Positions 39,619 through 52,497 of a stretch of DNA of 64,000 bases are shown piece after piece; positions within the stretch are counted from its first letter, which is position 1, and each line of letters starts with the position of its first letter. This DNA comes from Sphingomonas sp. Leaf17 (GTDB taxonomy: Bacteria; Pseudomonadota; Alphaproteobacteria; Sphingomonadales; Sphingomonadaceae). The notes under the pieces are model-generated. The model ran no database searches, had not been told where the DNA came from, and worked only from the letters and a program-made list of their open reading frames with translations. The position numbers were made by a program, and so were the translations under genes. Where the stretch lies: contig NZ_LMKL01000008.1 of assembly GCF_001421505.1 (NCBI RefSeq), positions 114,880 to 178,879 of the forward strand, written 5' to 3'.

Positions 39619-41313
39619 ATGCCGCCGAGCCGCCCCTACCTCCATGTCCTGTCGTTGCTGGCATTACTGGCATGTCTTGTGTGGACGGGGCGAGCCGAGG
39701 CCTTCACGACCACCCAATCGTCATTGAAACTCTGCATCGCACCGGTGCGCGCGGGCGACACCGCCTCCGCGATGCTTGCCCGTCCCACCCGGTTCGATTG
39801 CACGACACCACATCATCAATTCGGCCCGGGCGATTTCTGGGCCGTGACGGCAACGACCGGGTTCCCCAAGTCCGACGATCATGCCCGGTCGGTGGCGCGC
39901 TTCGCCAGCCTTTGGCAGGACCGCGTGACGCTCTACGCGCTTTATGCCGACGGCCGGATCCTCGACTTCACTTTCAATGGGACCGGGGCCAGTCGTCACC
40001 TTCGCATCGGGGCGATGATCGAACAGGATCTGCCCGAACGGGCCGTCCCCGTTGTCCGCCTGCTGTGGCGGGTCGACGGATCCGCCAATATTCGCGGCAT
40101 CGTCAATCGCGCCGCGCTGGAAACGCCCAACACCGCGATCACCAACGACATCCTGGCAACGGTCGTCTACGCCGGCTTTGCCGGATTGTGTCTTGCCCTG
40201 CTGGTTTACAATTTTGCCTTGTGGGTCACGTTGCGGCATCGGTTCCAGCTCGCCTATTGCGCGATGATCGTCAGCCTGCTGGTCTACGCCTTCTCCTCGT
40301 CCGGCCTGTTTGCCTATGCCTTCCCCGACATCGCCAACAACCACCGGATTCGTATCAACTACGCGATGCTGTCGGTCTGCGGTGCCTCCGCGCTGTTGTT
40401 CGCGCGGTATTTCTTCGAGGACCGTGTTTTCGACGGCTGGCTGAAACGCGCCAGCTACGCCGTCGTCGCCGTGTTGCTGGCCACGGGTGCCGCCTTCGTC
40501 ATCCTGGCGCCCTGGCATATCGCGCAGCTGGACCTGATGTTCAGCATCGCCTTCGTGGCGGAGCTGGTCATGGTCGTCTGCGTCCTCTGGCGGGCGTGGC
40601 GTCAGCGCAGCGACTTCCTCTGGGTATTCGCCATTGGCTGGGCGACACCCGTCATCTTCGCCTGCCTGCGCACCGCCAACAGCTTTCATCTGATCGGCTC
40701 GGGCTTCTGGCTCGACAATTCGACCCTGATCGCGATGAGCCTGGAGGCGCTGTTGTCCAGCGTCGCCATCGCCTATCGCGTCCACCTGCTGTGCCGCGAA
40801 CGCGACGACAGCCGGCTGCGCGAACTGGCCGCGCAATTGCTGGCTGATACCGATCCATTGACCGGCCTGCGCAATCGTCGCTCGTTCCTGCAGGCGATCG
40901 GCACCCGTGCCGGCGACCAGCAGCTGATGATCGCCGATGTGGATCATTTCAAACAGATCAACGAGACGATCGGCCATGACGGGGGGGACGACGTGCTGCG
41001 CGCGGTCGCCAGCGCGTTGCGCACCGCCTGCCCGGCCGACGCGCTGATCGCAAGGATTGGCGGCGAGGAGTTCGCCATCGTCGTCGCGGCCGGAGCACCG
41101 GTCACGCCGAACGCGGTTCTCGAAACCCTGCGCCGCGAACCGATGCCGTACGACCTGACGGTTACCGCCAGCATCGGCCACTGCACGGGGCCGCTCGACA
41201 CCGAAAGCGACTGGAAGCGGATGTATCGCTGTGCCGACAAGGCGCTGTTCGCCGCCAAGGCCGCCGGTCGCGACCGCGTGCGCGGCCATGTCACCATGTC
41301 CCGCGTCGCCTGA
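39619..41313 (+). CDS. Membrane-bound diguanylate cyclase (7TMR-DISM plus GGDEF)
   Basis: A 564-residue protein with a signal peptide, a periplasmic sensing region of about 150 residues, seven membrane helices (about 180-395) and a C-terminal GGDEF domain. The active site GGEEF is at 481-485, so cyclic-di-GMP synthesis is expected. The usual RxxD inhibitory site before it is missing (sequence CPADALIARIGGEEF). So feedback inhibition by its product through that site is unlikely. The periplasmic region has no recognised ligand. Confidence 0.9.
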   Translation: MPPSRPYLHVLSLLALLACLVWTGRAEAFTTTQSSLKLCIAPVRAGDTASAMLARPTRFDCTTPHHQFGPGDFWAVTATTGFPKSDDHARSVARFASLWQDRVTLYALYADGRILDFTFNGTGASRHLRIGAMIEQDLPERAVPVVRLLWRVDGSANIRGIVNRAALETPNTAITNDILATVVYAGFAGLCLALLVYNFALWVTLRHRFQLAYCAMIVSLLVYAFSSSGLFAYAFPDIANNHRIRINYAMLSVCGASALLFARYFFEDRVFDGWLKRASYAVVAVLLATGAAFVILAPWHIAQLDLMFSIAFVAELVMVVCVLWRAWRQRSDFLWVFAIGWATPVIFACLRTANSFHLIGSGFWLDNSTLIAMSLEALLSSVAIAYRVHLLCRERDDSRLRELAAQLLADTDPLTGLRNRRSFLQAIGTRAGDQQLMIADVDHFKQINETIGHDGGDDVLRAVASALRTACPADALIARIGGEEFAIVVAAGAPVTPNAVLETLRREPMPYDLTVTASIGHCTGPLDTESDWKRMYRCADKALFAAKAAGRDRVRGHVTMSRVA

Positions 41314-41373
41314 TCGCGGTTGCCGGACCACACGACCCGCGCTACCGTTGCTCATCTCGGGGGAGTTTTGACG

Positions 41374-41577
41374 ATGTCGCGCGATGGTCGAAGGCTGATG
41401 GCGGCGGCGATGCTTCTTGCGGTGATCGCGCTGGCCGCACGCCATCCGACGGCTGACATCCGCCTGCTGACGCATGAGGCGACCGATCCGTCGCCCCACC
41501 GGCTGCAGGCGGCGTTCGACTTCGGCGTGGTCGGCATCTCGATCGTCTATACCTGGACCGTCCGGCAACTGCGCTGA
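41374..41577 (+). CDS. Small membrane protein
   Basis: A 67-residue protein with two hydrophobic stretches (about 7-22 and 46-62). ATG 41374 follows GGGGAG with good spacing, preferred over the earlier in-frame ATG at 41320. It lies between the cyclase and xseB. No family was recognised. Confidence 0.6.
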   Translation: MSRDGRRLMAAAMLLAVIALAARHPTADIRLLTHEATDPSPHRLQAAFDFGVVGISIVYTWTVRQLR

Positions 41578-41669
41578 TCCCGCCCCTGTTGCGATGACGG
41601 ACGACGGAAAACGTGCCCGACGCCGTGGCATCCTTGACCCCCGTCCCGCCCGTGGGCCATAGCGGCGTC

Positions 41670-41909
41670 ATGGACCTGCCTATCGAAGAGCTGTCGTTCG
41701 AGGACGCGCTGAAGGAACTCGAGCGGATCGTGATGCGGCTGGAAAGCGGCGACGCGACGCTCGACGAATCGATCCACCTCTACGAGCGCGGTGACCGCCT
41801 GCGCCAGCGCTGCGCCGAACGGCTCGACGCGGCCCAGGCCCGGATCGAGGCGATCCGGCTCGACACCGAAGGCCGGCCGGCCGGCACCCGCCCGTTCACG
41901 GCGGCATAG
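41670..41909 (+). CDS. xseB: Exodeoxyribonuclease VII small subunit
   Basis: A 79-residue subunit that binds several-fold to XseA and activates the nuclease. The core [34 protein letters not shown] is diagnostic. ATG 41670 was selected because it gives the usual length; a GTG at 41613 with a better ribosome site would add 19 residues. The stop is five bases before ispA, so co-translation is likely. Confidence 0.93.
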   Translation: MDLPIEELSFEDALKELERIVMRLESGDATLDESIHLYERGDRLRQRCAERLDAAQARIEAIRLDTEGRPAGTRPFTAA

Positions 41910-41914
41910 CACCG

Positions 41915-42814
41915 ATGGCACTCATGGGCGTTTCGCTGCGCAAGGCGCTGACCGACGTGTCGGGGGAGATCGACCGGCGGTTCGACACGCTGCTCGCCGT
42001 CCCCGACGACGCGCGCGCCGATCTGTACCGCGCGATGCGCCATGCCGCGATCGGCGGCGGCAAGCGTCTGCGCCCCCTGCTGGTCTTCGCCACCGCCAAC
42101 CTGTTCGCGGTCGACCGCGACTGCGCCGCCCGCGTGGCGATGGCGATCGAGGCGATCCACGTATACTCGCTGATCCACGACGATCTGCCGGCGATGGACG
42201 ATGACGACATGCGTCGTGGCAAGCCGACCGTGCACAAGGTCTATGGCGAGGCTGCGGCGATCCTTGCCGGCGACTGCCTGCATGCCTTGGCGTTCGAGGT
42301 GCTGGCCGACCCCGCCACCCATCCCGACCCGTTCGTCCGCGCCGAACTCATCCTCGACCTCGCGCACGCCTCGGGGCCGTCGGGCATGGCCGGCGGCCAG
42401 ATGATGGATCTGGAGGCGGAAAAATCGACCTTCGACCTGTCCACCGTCACCCGGTTGCAGGCGATGAAGACCGGCGCGCTGATCTCCGCCAGCGTCGAGG
42501 CCGGGGCGATTCTCGGTCGTGTGCCGGTGGAGGGGCGCACGGGCCTGCGCGGTTATGCCCGCGATCTGGGCCTCGCCTTCCAGATCGCCGACGACCTGCT
42601 CGATGCCGAGGGCGACGAGGCCCTGGCCGGCAAGAAGCTGCGCAAGGACGCCGGTGCCGGCAAGGAAACCTTCCTGTCGCTGCTGGGAGCGGAGCGCGCG
42701 CGCGAACAGGCGCGGATGCTGGTCGATCAGGCGGTGCAGCACCTACACACCTATGGCAGCGAGGCCGACCTGCTGCGCGCCATCGCCCGCTTCGTGCTGG
42801 AGCGCGACCGGTGA
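41915..42814 (+). CDS. ispA: Farnesyl/polyprenyl diphosphate synthase
   Basis: A 299-residue isoprenyl chain-elongating enzyme. The first Asp-rich motif DDLPAMDDDDMRRG and the second DDLLDAEGD are intact, with GGKRLRP for diphosphate binding. The residues before the first motif (VYSLIH) resemble short-chain (C15-C20) synthases. In most bacteria the gene sits between xseB and dxs; here coaD follows, overlapping by four bases (GTGA). Confidence 0.95.
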   Translation: MALMGVSLRKALTDVSGEIDRRFDTLLAVPDDARADLYRAMRHAAIGGGKRLRPLLVFATANLFAVDRDCAARVAMAIEAIHVYSLIHDDLPAMDDDDMRRGKPTVHKVYGEAAAILAGDCLHALAFEVLADPATHPDPFVRAELILDLAHASGPSGMAGGQMMDLEAEKSTFDLSTVTRLQAMKTGALISASVEAGAILGRVPVEGRTGLRGYARDLGLAFQIADDLLDAEGDEALAGKKLRKDAGAGKETFLSLLGAERAREQARMLVDQAVQHLHTYGSEADLLRAIARFVLERDR

Positions 42815-43317
42815 GCGTCCGCATCGGCGTCTATCCCGGCACCTTCGACCCCATCACGCTCGGCCACATGGACATCATCCGGCGCGGGGCCAAGCTGGTT
42901 GACCGGCTGGTCGTCGGCGTCACCACCAACGCCTCGAAATCGCCGATGTTCTCGCTGGAGGAGCGCATGGCGACCGTCCGGCGCGAGGTCGCCGACATCG
43001 GCGGCGACATCCATGTCGTCAGCTTCGACTCGCTGCTGATGGACTTTGCCGAGCGCGAGGGGGCCAGGGTCATCATCCGGGGTCTGCGCGCGGTTGCCGA
43101 TTTCGAATATGAATATCAGATGGCCGGCATGAACCAGCAGATCAATCCGCGGGTCGAAACCGTATTCCTGATGGCCGACGTCGCGTTGCAGCCGATCGCC
43201 TCGCGCCTGGTCAAGGAAATCGCGATGTTCGGCGGCGAGATCGGCAAGTTCGTGACCCCCGCCGTCCGCACCGAAATGATCGACCGCGTGACCGTCATCG
43301 GCCGCAAGGGTAGCTGA
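42811..43317 (+). CDS. coaD: Phosphopantetheine adenylyltransferase
   Basis: A 168-residue enzyme that adenylates 4'-phosphopantetheine in CoA synthesis. It has the nucleotidyltransferase motif YPGTFDPITLGHMDII and RGLRAVADFEYEYQMAGMN. The start is GTG, inside the ispA stop. Length is normal. Together with panB earlier it covers two steps of the CoA pathway in this window. Confidence 0.96.
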   Translation: MSVRIGVYPGTFDPITLGHMDIIRRGAKLVDRLVVGVTTNASKSPMFSLEERMATVRREVADIGGDIHVVSFDSLLMDFAEREGARVIIRGLRAVADFEYEYQMAGMNQQINPRVETVFLMADVALQPIASRLVKEIAMFGGEIGKFVTPAVRTEMIDRVTVIGRKGS

Positions 43318-43407
43318 CCGCCCGCCGTTTCGGGCCACCCATGTTCAGATTGGCGCAACACGCGATATGGTCTAAGTCGCGGCGCGTCCCCATTCGTAGG
43401 AAACTCG

Positions 43408-44139
<732 letters not shown>

Positions 44140-44146
44140 TCGGCCA

Positions 44147-45171
44147 GTGAACGTCGACCTTTTCGATTTCGCCCTGCCGCCCGAACGGATCGCGCTGCGC
44201 CCGGCATCGCCGCGCGATTCGGCGCGGATGCTCGTGCTCGACGTGCCGGACGGCACGCGCGATGCCCGCGTGTCCGACCTGCCCGCGATGCTGAAGGCCG
44301 GCGACCTGCTGGTCTTCAACGACACCCGTGTCATCCCCGCCCAGCTTGAGGGCCAGCGCGGCGCGGCGCGGATCGGCGCCACCCTGCACAAGCGCGAGGG
44401 GCCACGCCGCTGGCGCGCCTTCATCCGCAACGGCAAGAAACTGCGCGAGGGGCAGGACATCCACTTCGCCGCCGACGTCGTGGCCACCGCCAGCGACCGG
44501 GCGGAGGATGGCAGCTTCGCGCTGACCTTCGCCGGTGAGGAGCCGGTCGAACTGCTGCTGGACCGCGCCGGCACCATGCCGCTGCCGCCCTATATCGCGG
44601 CCAAGCGCGGAACGGATGCGCGCGACGCCGACGATTACCAGACGATGTTCGCCGCCGAACCCGGCGCGGTCGCCGCCCCCACCGCCGCGCTGCATTTCAC
44701 GCCCGACCTGATGGCCGCGCTCGACGCCGCCGGCATGAGCCACGCCACGCTGACGCTGCACGTCGGCGCTGGCACCTTCCTGCCGGTCAAGGCGACCGAC
44801 ACCGACGACCACCGGATGCATGCCGAGTGGGGTCGCATCGACACCGCCACCGCCCAACGCCTGAACGCCACCCGCGCCGCCGGCGGCCGGGTCATCGCGG
44901 TCGGCACGACCTCGCTGCGCACCATCGAGAGCGCGACCGGCGAGGACGGTATCGTCCAGCCGTTCGAGGGCGACACCGCGATCTTCATCACGCCGGGCTA
45001 CCGGTTTCGCGGCATCGACGGGCTGATGACCAACTTCCACCTGCCGCGCTCCACCCTGTTCATGCTGGTATCGGCGCTGATGGGCCGCGAGCGGATGCAG
45101 GCGGCCTATGCCCACGCCATCGCCACCAACTACCGCTTTTACAGCTATGGCGATGCGTCGCTGCTGCTGCC

Positions 45172-45175
<4 letters not shown>
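44147..45175 (+). CDS. queA: S-adenosylmethionine:tRNA ribosyltransferase-isomerase
   Basis: A 342-residue enzyme forming epoxyqueuosine in tRNA. Blocks [34 protein letters not shown] and [23 protein letters not shown] fit QueA closely. The frame is open upstream, but GTG 44147 produces the family N-terminus [11 protein letters not shown]. It overlaps the next gene by four bases. Its partner tgt lies one gene downstream. Confidence 0.96.
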
Positions 45176-47215
<2,040 letters not shown>

Positions 47216-47223
47216 GGACGACC

Positions 47224-50067
47224 ATGCGCCTCCTCCGCTCAGCCCTGATGCTTGGAGGCGCACTGGTGGCGCTTCCCGCCGCCGCCCAGACCGCCCCCCG
47301 CCCGGCCGCCCCTGCCGCCGCCACCGCGATCACGCCGATCGCCTTTACCGAACGGACCCTGCCCAACGGCCTGCGCGTCTACGCGATCCGCGACACCGCG
47401 ACCCCGAACGTGGCGATCCAGGTCTGGTACGACGTCGGCGGCAAGGATGATCCCAAGGGCAAGTCGGGCTTTGCCCACATGTTCGAACATCTGATGTTCA
47501 AGGCGACCCGCAATCTGGTGCCGGAGCAGATGGACCGGCTGACCGAGGATGTCGGCGGCTACAACAACGCCTCTACCGGCGACGACTATACCAATTATTA
47601 CGAGGTCGTGCCCGCCAACCACCTGCAACGCCTGCTGTTTGCCGAGGCGGACCGGATGCGCAGCCTGGTGGTCGAACCGACCAGCTTCGCCTCCGAACGC
47701 GACGTGGTGAAGGAGGAATTGCGCCAGAGCGTCCTCGCCCGCCCGTATGGCAAGCTGTTCTCGGTCTACGAACCGGCGGTCGGCTACTCGGTTCACCCCT
47801 ACGCACGCGGCGTGATCGGCAGCATCGACAATCTGGAAGCCGCCAGCATCGACGACGTCCGTGCCTTCCACGCGACCTATTACCGACCCGACAATGCCGT
47901 GCTGGTCGTATCGGGCAATTTCGACCCCGCCCAGCTCGATCGCTGGATCGACCAGTATTTCGCGCCGATCACCCGGCCCGACACCGCCATTCCGCGCGTC
48001 ACGGTGACGGAGCCGGCCCGCACGAAGGCGGTGCGCTACACGGTGTATGAACCGAACACCCCACTGCCCGCCATCATGGTCAGCTATCACCTGCCGCCCG
48101 ATCGCAATGCCGACATTCCCGCGCTGACGGTGCTGAACACCATCCTGTCGACCGGTGAAAGCTCGCGGCTGTACGAGACGCTGGTCTATCGCGACCAGCT
48201 GGCCCAGTCGGCGGACTCGTCGTTCGACACCAGGCAGGCAACCGGCAATCTGGTCGCCTATGCCATTCTGGCCGGCGGCAAATCGGCCAATGACGGCGAA
48301 GCCGCGTTGAAGCGGGAAATCGCCCGCTTCCGCGACACCCCCGTCAGCGCCAGCGAATTGTCTGAGGCGAAGAACGAACTGCTGACCGCGGCGATCAAGG
48401 GCCGTGAGACGGCGGAGGGCAAGGCGCGCGAGATCGCCTCGTCCGTGCTGATCGACGGCGATCCCCGCGCCGGCGAGCGTCAGTTGGCGGCGATCGCGCG
48501 GGTGACCGCGGCCGATGTGCAACGCGTCGCACGAACATATCTGAACGAGGCCCAGTCGGCGACGATCCTGTATCTGCCCGAGGACTCAAAGCCGAAGACC
48601 GCGACCGGCGACACCATCACGACCGCTCCCACCGTCCGCGTCGCCGATCTGGTGCCCCCGCGCGATATCGCGATCGTCAGGCCCGCTTCCGCCGCAGAAC
48701 GGGTTGCACCACCGGCCCCTGCCGCCGCTCCCGTCTCGGCAATCCCGAACGCGGCCGAAACCACGCTTGCCAATGGTATGCGGCTGGTCGTGGTGGAGCG
48801 CCATACCCAGCCCTTGGTAACCGCAACGCTGGTCGCGACCGGTGGCGCGGCAACCGATCCGGCCGATCGTGCCGGGGCCAGCGCCCTGGCGGCGGACCTG
48901 ATGGCAAAGGGAACGAAGACCCGGTCGGCGACCGACATCGCCCGCCAGATGGAATCGCTTGGCAGTTCGCTGGAAACCGGCATGGACCGCGACGGTGGCG
49001 CGATCGGCGTGACGGTGCGTCCGGACGCATTGCCGGCGGCGATGGGCATCGTGGCCGACGTCGCGATCAACCCCGCCTTTGCCGATGCCGAAATCGAGCG
49101 CGCCCGCGCACAGGCGATCGACGCCAATAGCGTCATGATGAAGAATCCAGCCCAGCTGGCCGCCGTGGTCGCCTCGCGCGCCGTGTTCGGCACCCAGCCC
49201 TATGGCGCACCGCTGGCCGGCACACCGGCATCGCTGAAGGCCATGACCCGGCAGGATCTGGTCAATGCCTATGCGCGGACCTGGACGCCGTCCCAGACCA
49301 CGCTGGTGATGGTCGGCGACATCGACGTCGCCACCGCGAAGCAAGTTGCCGAAACCAGCTTCGGGGCATGGCGAGCCACGGGGAAAGCCGTTGCGGCTCC
49401 CCGGGCGCAGCCGGCGCCCGCTCCCCGTGTCGTCGTCGTCGATCTGCCGGGATCGGGTCAGGCGGGTGTCGTGGTGGCCCGCTCCGGCATCGCGCGGTCG
49501 GATCCCCGTTATTACCCGCTGGCCGTGGCCAACGGTGCCTTGGGCGGCGGCTTCTCCTCGCGGCTCAATCAGGAAATCCGGATCAAGCGCGGCCTTGCCT
49601 ATGGGGCCGGCAGCAGCATCCAGGCGCGGCGACAGCCCGGTCTGGTTTCGGCCCGGACGCAGACCAAGAACGTGACCGCGCCCGAAGTCGTCGGCCTGAT
49701 CGTCGACGAAATGCGCAAGATGGGAACGGCACCGGCGGCGACCGCCGAACTCGACGCGCGCAAGGCCGTGCTGGTCGGTGGGTTCGGTCGCGAGATCGAG
49801 ACGACCGCCGGCCTGGCCAATGTGATCGGCGACTATGTGGTGGAGGCCGTACCACTGGGCGAGCTGCAGCGTTATACCGCGTCCGTTGCCGCGGTGCAGG
49901 CAGCAGACGTCCAGGCGGCATCGGCCGCGCTGCTTGACCCCCGGCCCGCCAGCATCGTCATCGTCGGCGATGCGAAGCAGTTCATCGAGCCTCTGCGCAA
50001 GACCTATCCGACCGTGGAGGTCATTCCCGCCGACGCCGTAAAACTCGACAGTGCCGCCCTGCGCTGA
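47224..50067 (+). CDS. M16-family zinc metalloprotease (two-domain)
   Basis: A 947-residue periplasmic or outer-membrane-linked protease with a signal peptide ending LPAAAQ. The first M16 unit has the inverted zinc motif H85-x2-E88-H89 and a matching downstream glutamate region. The second unit (from about 515) lacks the motif and is the usual inactive partner. It resembles insulinase/pitrilysin-type proteins common in sphingomonads. Substrates are probably peptides in the envelope. Confidence 0.93.
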   Translation: MRLLRSALMLGGALVALPAAAQTAPRPAAPAAATAITPIAFTERTLPNGLRVYAIRDTATPNVAIQVWYDVGGKDDPKGKSGFAHMFEHLMFKATRNLVPEQMDRLTEDVGGYNNASTGDDYTNYYEVVPANHLQRLLFAEADRMRSLVVEPTSFASERDVVKEELRQSVLARPYGKLFSVYEPAVGYSVHPYARGVIGSIDNLEAASIDDVRAFHATYYRPDNAVLVVSGNFDPAQLDRWIDQYFAPITRPDTAIPRVTVTEPARTKAVRYTVYEPNTPLPAIMVSYHLPPDRNADIPALTVLNTILSTGESSRLYETLVYRDQLAQSADSSFDTRQATGNLVAYAILAGGKSANDGEAALKREIARFRDTPVSASELSEAKNELLTAAIKGRETAEGKAREIASSVLIDGDPRAGERQLAAIARVTAADVQRVARTYLNEAQSATILYLPEDSKPKTATGDTITTAPTVRVADLVPPRDIAIVRPASAAERVAPPAPAAAPVSAIPNAAETTLANGMRLVVVERHTQPLVTATLVATGGAATDPADRAGASALAADLMAKGTKTRSATDIARQMESLGSSLETGMDRDGGAIGVTVRPDALPAAMGIVADVAINPAFADAEIERARAQAIDANSVMMKNPAQLAAVVASRAVFGTQPYGAPLAGTPASLKAMTRQDLVNAYARTWTPSQTTLVMVGDIDVATAKQVAETSFGAWRATGKAVAAPRAQPAPAPRVVVVDLPGSGQAGVVVARSGIARSDPRYYPLAVANGALGGGFSSRLNQEIRIKRGLAYGAGSSIQARRQPGLVSARTQTKNVTAPEVVGLIVDEMRKMGTAPAATAELDARKAVLVGGFGREIETTAGLANVIGDYVVEAVPLGELQRYTASVAAVQAADVQAASAALLDPRPASIVIVGDAKQFIEPLRKTYPTVEVIPADAVKLDSAALR

Positions 50068-50165
50068 ACATCCCATGATCCAGTTCGGGACACCGGGAAC
50101 ACGGTAGCGGTTTTCTCATCCTCAATGATGTAAGCGCCTCACCAACTCGGGAGTGAACGCACGGT

Positions 50166-51197
50166 TTGAACTATAAGGGCTATCTCGACTGGATCACCCG
50201 CCGCCGTCTGGCGGCAGCGGGGGGACTTGTGCTTGCATCCGGGCTGGCGATGTCGGCGCACGCCGCGCTGCGGGCCATGGCCGACCAGCGCGCCGTGACG
50301 ACGGGCCTTGAGCGTCCGACGGGATATGAGGCGCAGGACCATTTTCCGGGGGCGGCCCTGCTGTATGCCGATCAGGAAACCCGGGCCGCCGAGATGGCGG
50401 CCCCTGCGGCTGGCGTGACCGGCACGATCGCGCTGCCCGCCGTGCCGGTTTCGGCCGACCGTGCGGCGGGCTGGGGCAATGGCGGCGTGGTCGCGGCCGC
50501 CCCATTTTCATCGCGGGCGGCCTCCGCCGTGGATCGCGGCCGGGCCTTGGAATGCCTGACGGCAGCGATCTATTACGAGGCGGCGTCGGAGCCGGATGCC
50601 GGACAGCAGGCGGTGGCACAGGTGATCCTGAACCGGGTGCGGCATCCCGCCTTTCCGGCGACGGTCTGCGGTGTCGTGTATCAGGGGTCGGAGCGGTCGG
50701 GGTGCCAGTTCAGTTTTGCCTGCGACGGGGCGATGTCGCGAGTTCCGGCCCGAAGCGGCTGGATGCGGGCGGCACGAGCCGCAGCGATGGCTTTGGCGGG
50801 TCGGGTCTATGCTCCGGTCGGCCTGGCCACCCATTACCACACCTACGCCGTGACGCCCGCCTGGAACCGGAGCCTGGTCATGACCGACGTGGTCGGCGCG
50901 CATTTCTTCCATCGGTGGAAGGGATATTGGGGTACCGCCAGCGCCTTTCACCAGCGCTATCTTGGCAATGAGCCGGTGCCGGGACCGCATCGTGCCGTCG
51001 TGACAACACCAGTGCTCATGAATATCATATCGCCGTTGCCAATACCGGCGGCCGGCATCGTGACCGCTCCGCCAGTGCCGCAGCGGAACGAAGCGCCCGC
51101 CGAAACACCATCAACGGCGGTCGTGGCTACCGACAATCTTCCACCGGCCTCGCAGATACTCGACCGGTGGAAGGATTCGGGCAAACCGATCAGCTAG
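50166..51197 (+). CDS. SleB-like cell-wall hydrolase
   Basis: A 343-residue envelope protein starting at TTG 50166, with an N-terminal membrane/signal segment (about 15-35). The hydrolase_2 (SleB/CwlJ) domain spans about 120-260, with the catalytic-type glutamate in CLTAAIYYEAASEPDAGQQAVAQVILNRV and C-x-F-S-F-A-C-D typical of the family. The tail is Pro-rich. It should cleave peptidoglycan. No strong ribosome site is seen near the TTG, so the start is uncertain. Confidence 0.87.
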   Translation: MNYKGYLDWITRRRLAAAGGLVLASGLAMSAHAALRAMADQRAVTTGLERPTGYEAQDHFPGAALLYADQETRAAEMAAPAAGVTGTIALPAVPVSADRAAGWGNGGVVAAAPFSSRAASAVDRGRALECLTAAIYYEAASEPDAGQQAVAQVILNRVRHPAFPATVCGVVYQGSERSGCQFSFACDGAMSRVPARSGWMRAARAAAMALAGRVYAPVGLATHYHTYAVTPAWNRSLVMTDVVGAHFFHRWKGYWGTASAFHQRYLGNEPVPGPHRAVVTTPVLMNIISPLPIPAAGIVTAPPVPQRNEAPAETPSTAVVATDNLPPASQILDRWKDSGKPIS

Positions 51198-51200
51198 GCA

Positions 51201-51605
51201 TCAGCGGCAGCGAACGTCGCCGTTGTTGCGGTCGACCGCACGACCGGCAAGCGCACCACCGGCGGCACCCAGTACCGTGCCGAGCAGTTCCGAGCCACCC
51301 GGCGCGATGATGTTGCCGAGCACGCCACCGGCGGCACCGCCGACCAGCAGACCGGTCGTGCCGTTGTTGCGGCGGCAGTAATAGCGCCCGTCCTGCCCAC
51401 GATAGATCCGCTCGTTGGCCGCCAGTCGGCGGTCGCGGCGGGCGGGGCGATAATAGCGGCCAGCGTCATAGCCGTTATAGGCCGGGTCGGGGCGGTTGTA
51501 ATCGTAGTTGCCGTAGCTGGAATAATTGCTGCCATAGCCGCCGGTGGTCGAGCAGCCGCCGAGCATGGCGGCGGCACCCAGTGCCGCGATCACGAAAATA
51601 CGCAT
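51201..51605 (-). CDS. Glycine-zipper lipoprotein
   Basis: A 134-residue lipoprotein (lipobox LGGC). A Tyr/Gly/Asn-rich segment (Tyr in most turns of residues 20-55) is followed by a glycine-zipper pair in TGLLVGGAAGGVLGNIIAPGG and LGTVLGAAGGALAGRAVDR. It resembles the 17-kDa-antigen-like envelope proteins. ATG 51605 was chosen because GGGAGA lies six bases ahead. It converges with the SleB-like gene. Confidence 0.88.
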   Translation of the reverse strand: MRIFVIAALGAAAMLGGCSTTGGYGSNYSSYGNYDYNRPDPAYNGYDAGRYYRPARRDRRLAANERIYRGQDGRYYCRRNNGTTGLLVGGAAGGVLGNIIAPGGSELLGTVLGAAGGALAGRAVDRNNGDVRCR

Positions 51606-51671
51606 TGTCATTCTCCCTGTTACCGATCCCCGCCCGATGGGCGAACGCGGGACCGGTGGTCGCGGTTGCAA

Positions 51672-52109
51672 TCAGTCGCGCAGATCGGCGGGGACGGTGC
51701 CGCCATTCTGGGCGAGCTTCGTCATGACGGCGCGGTGGAGCCACATGTTCATCTCGGCGCTGCCGTCCTTGGCACCGGTGTAGCCCAGTTCGTCGGCCAG
51801 TTCCTTGCGGGCGGTCAGGCTGGAGTCGAGATCGAGCAGCTTCATCAGGTCAACGATCGACGAGCGCCAGTTGAGATCCTTGCCCTGGGCGCGGGCGGTC
51901 AGGATGGCGTCGACGTCAACCGGAGCCTGCCGGGCGGCGGGAGCGGCGGCGGGGGTCGGGACCGGCGCGGCCTGGGGGGCGGCGGTCGGGCGGGACACGG
52001 GAGCGGCGGGTGCCGGCTGGGGGGCCTCGTCCTTCTTGCCGCCGAAGGCGCCGCCGAGCGGGCCGTTGTCGCCGAAGATGGCGGATTTGATCTTGCTGAA
52101 AATACTCAT
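51672..52109 (-). CDS. DUF3597 protein
   Basis: A 145-residue protein: MSIFSKIKSAIFG at the start, an Ala/Pro-rich linker, and a C-terminal domain (VDVDAILTARAQGKDLNWRSSIVDLMKLLDLDSS) matching DUF3597. That region looks like a small all-alpha domain related to peptidoglycan-binding modules. Function unknown. It is in a run of small minus-strand genes that could respond to stress. Confidence 0.88.
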   Translation of the reverse strand: MSIFSKIKSAIFGDNGPLGGAFGGKKDEAPQPAPAAPVSRPTAAPQAAPVPTPAAAPAARQAPVDVDAILTARAQGKDLNWRSSIVDLMKLLDLDSSLTARKELADELGYTGAKDGSAEMNMWLHRAVMTKLAQNGGTVPADLRD

Positions 52110-52192
52110 CGGGTCACCTGTCATTCGTGAAAGACAGGGACCGAACGGGCGGTGGGCATCCGGTGTTCCGCAGGAATATCCCGCGGCGACGG

Positions 52193-52420
52193 TTATGCGG
52201 GGTGGGAGAGCATCTCGGCGGTCAACGCGTCGCTGTTTTCAGCGGTGCGGGTTTCGCGGGCGATGCGCAGGACCTGGGTCCGTTCGGCGCGGGTGGCCAT
52301 GGCATCCCAGGCCTTTTCGGCGCGGCTGCAACGATCCTTGACGTTGTCGAGGACGGCGGCGTCGCCATTGGCGCGCTCTTCGGCGGCGCGGGCGCGGTAG
52401 AACTCGGGGTTATCGGCCAT
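52193..52420 (-). CDS. Small helical hypothetical protein
   Basis: A 75-residue, highly charged helical protein starting MADNPEFYRARAAEERANGDAAVL, with GGAG upstream of ATG 52420. Sequence of this form recurs in sphingomonads. It lies between cspA and the DUF3597 gene on the same strand. No function is known. Confidence 0.72.
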   Translation of the reverse strand: MADNPEFYRARAAEERANGDAAVLDNVKDRCSRAEKAWDAMATRAERTQVLRIARETRTAENSDALTAEMLSHPA

Positions 52421-52497
52421 GTTCTGTATCTCCGCTGCCTGAAAGTAGAAACGACCGGCCCGGGAGTGTCCCCGGGCCGGTCGCCAAACAGCTGAAA

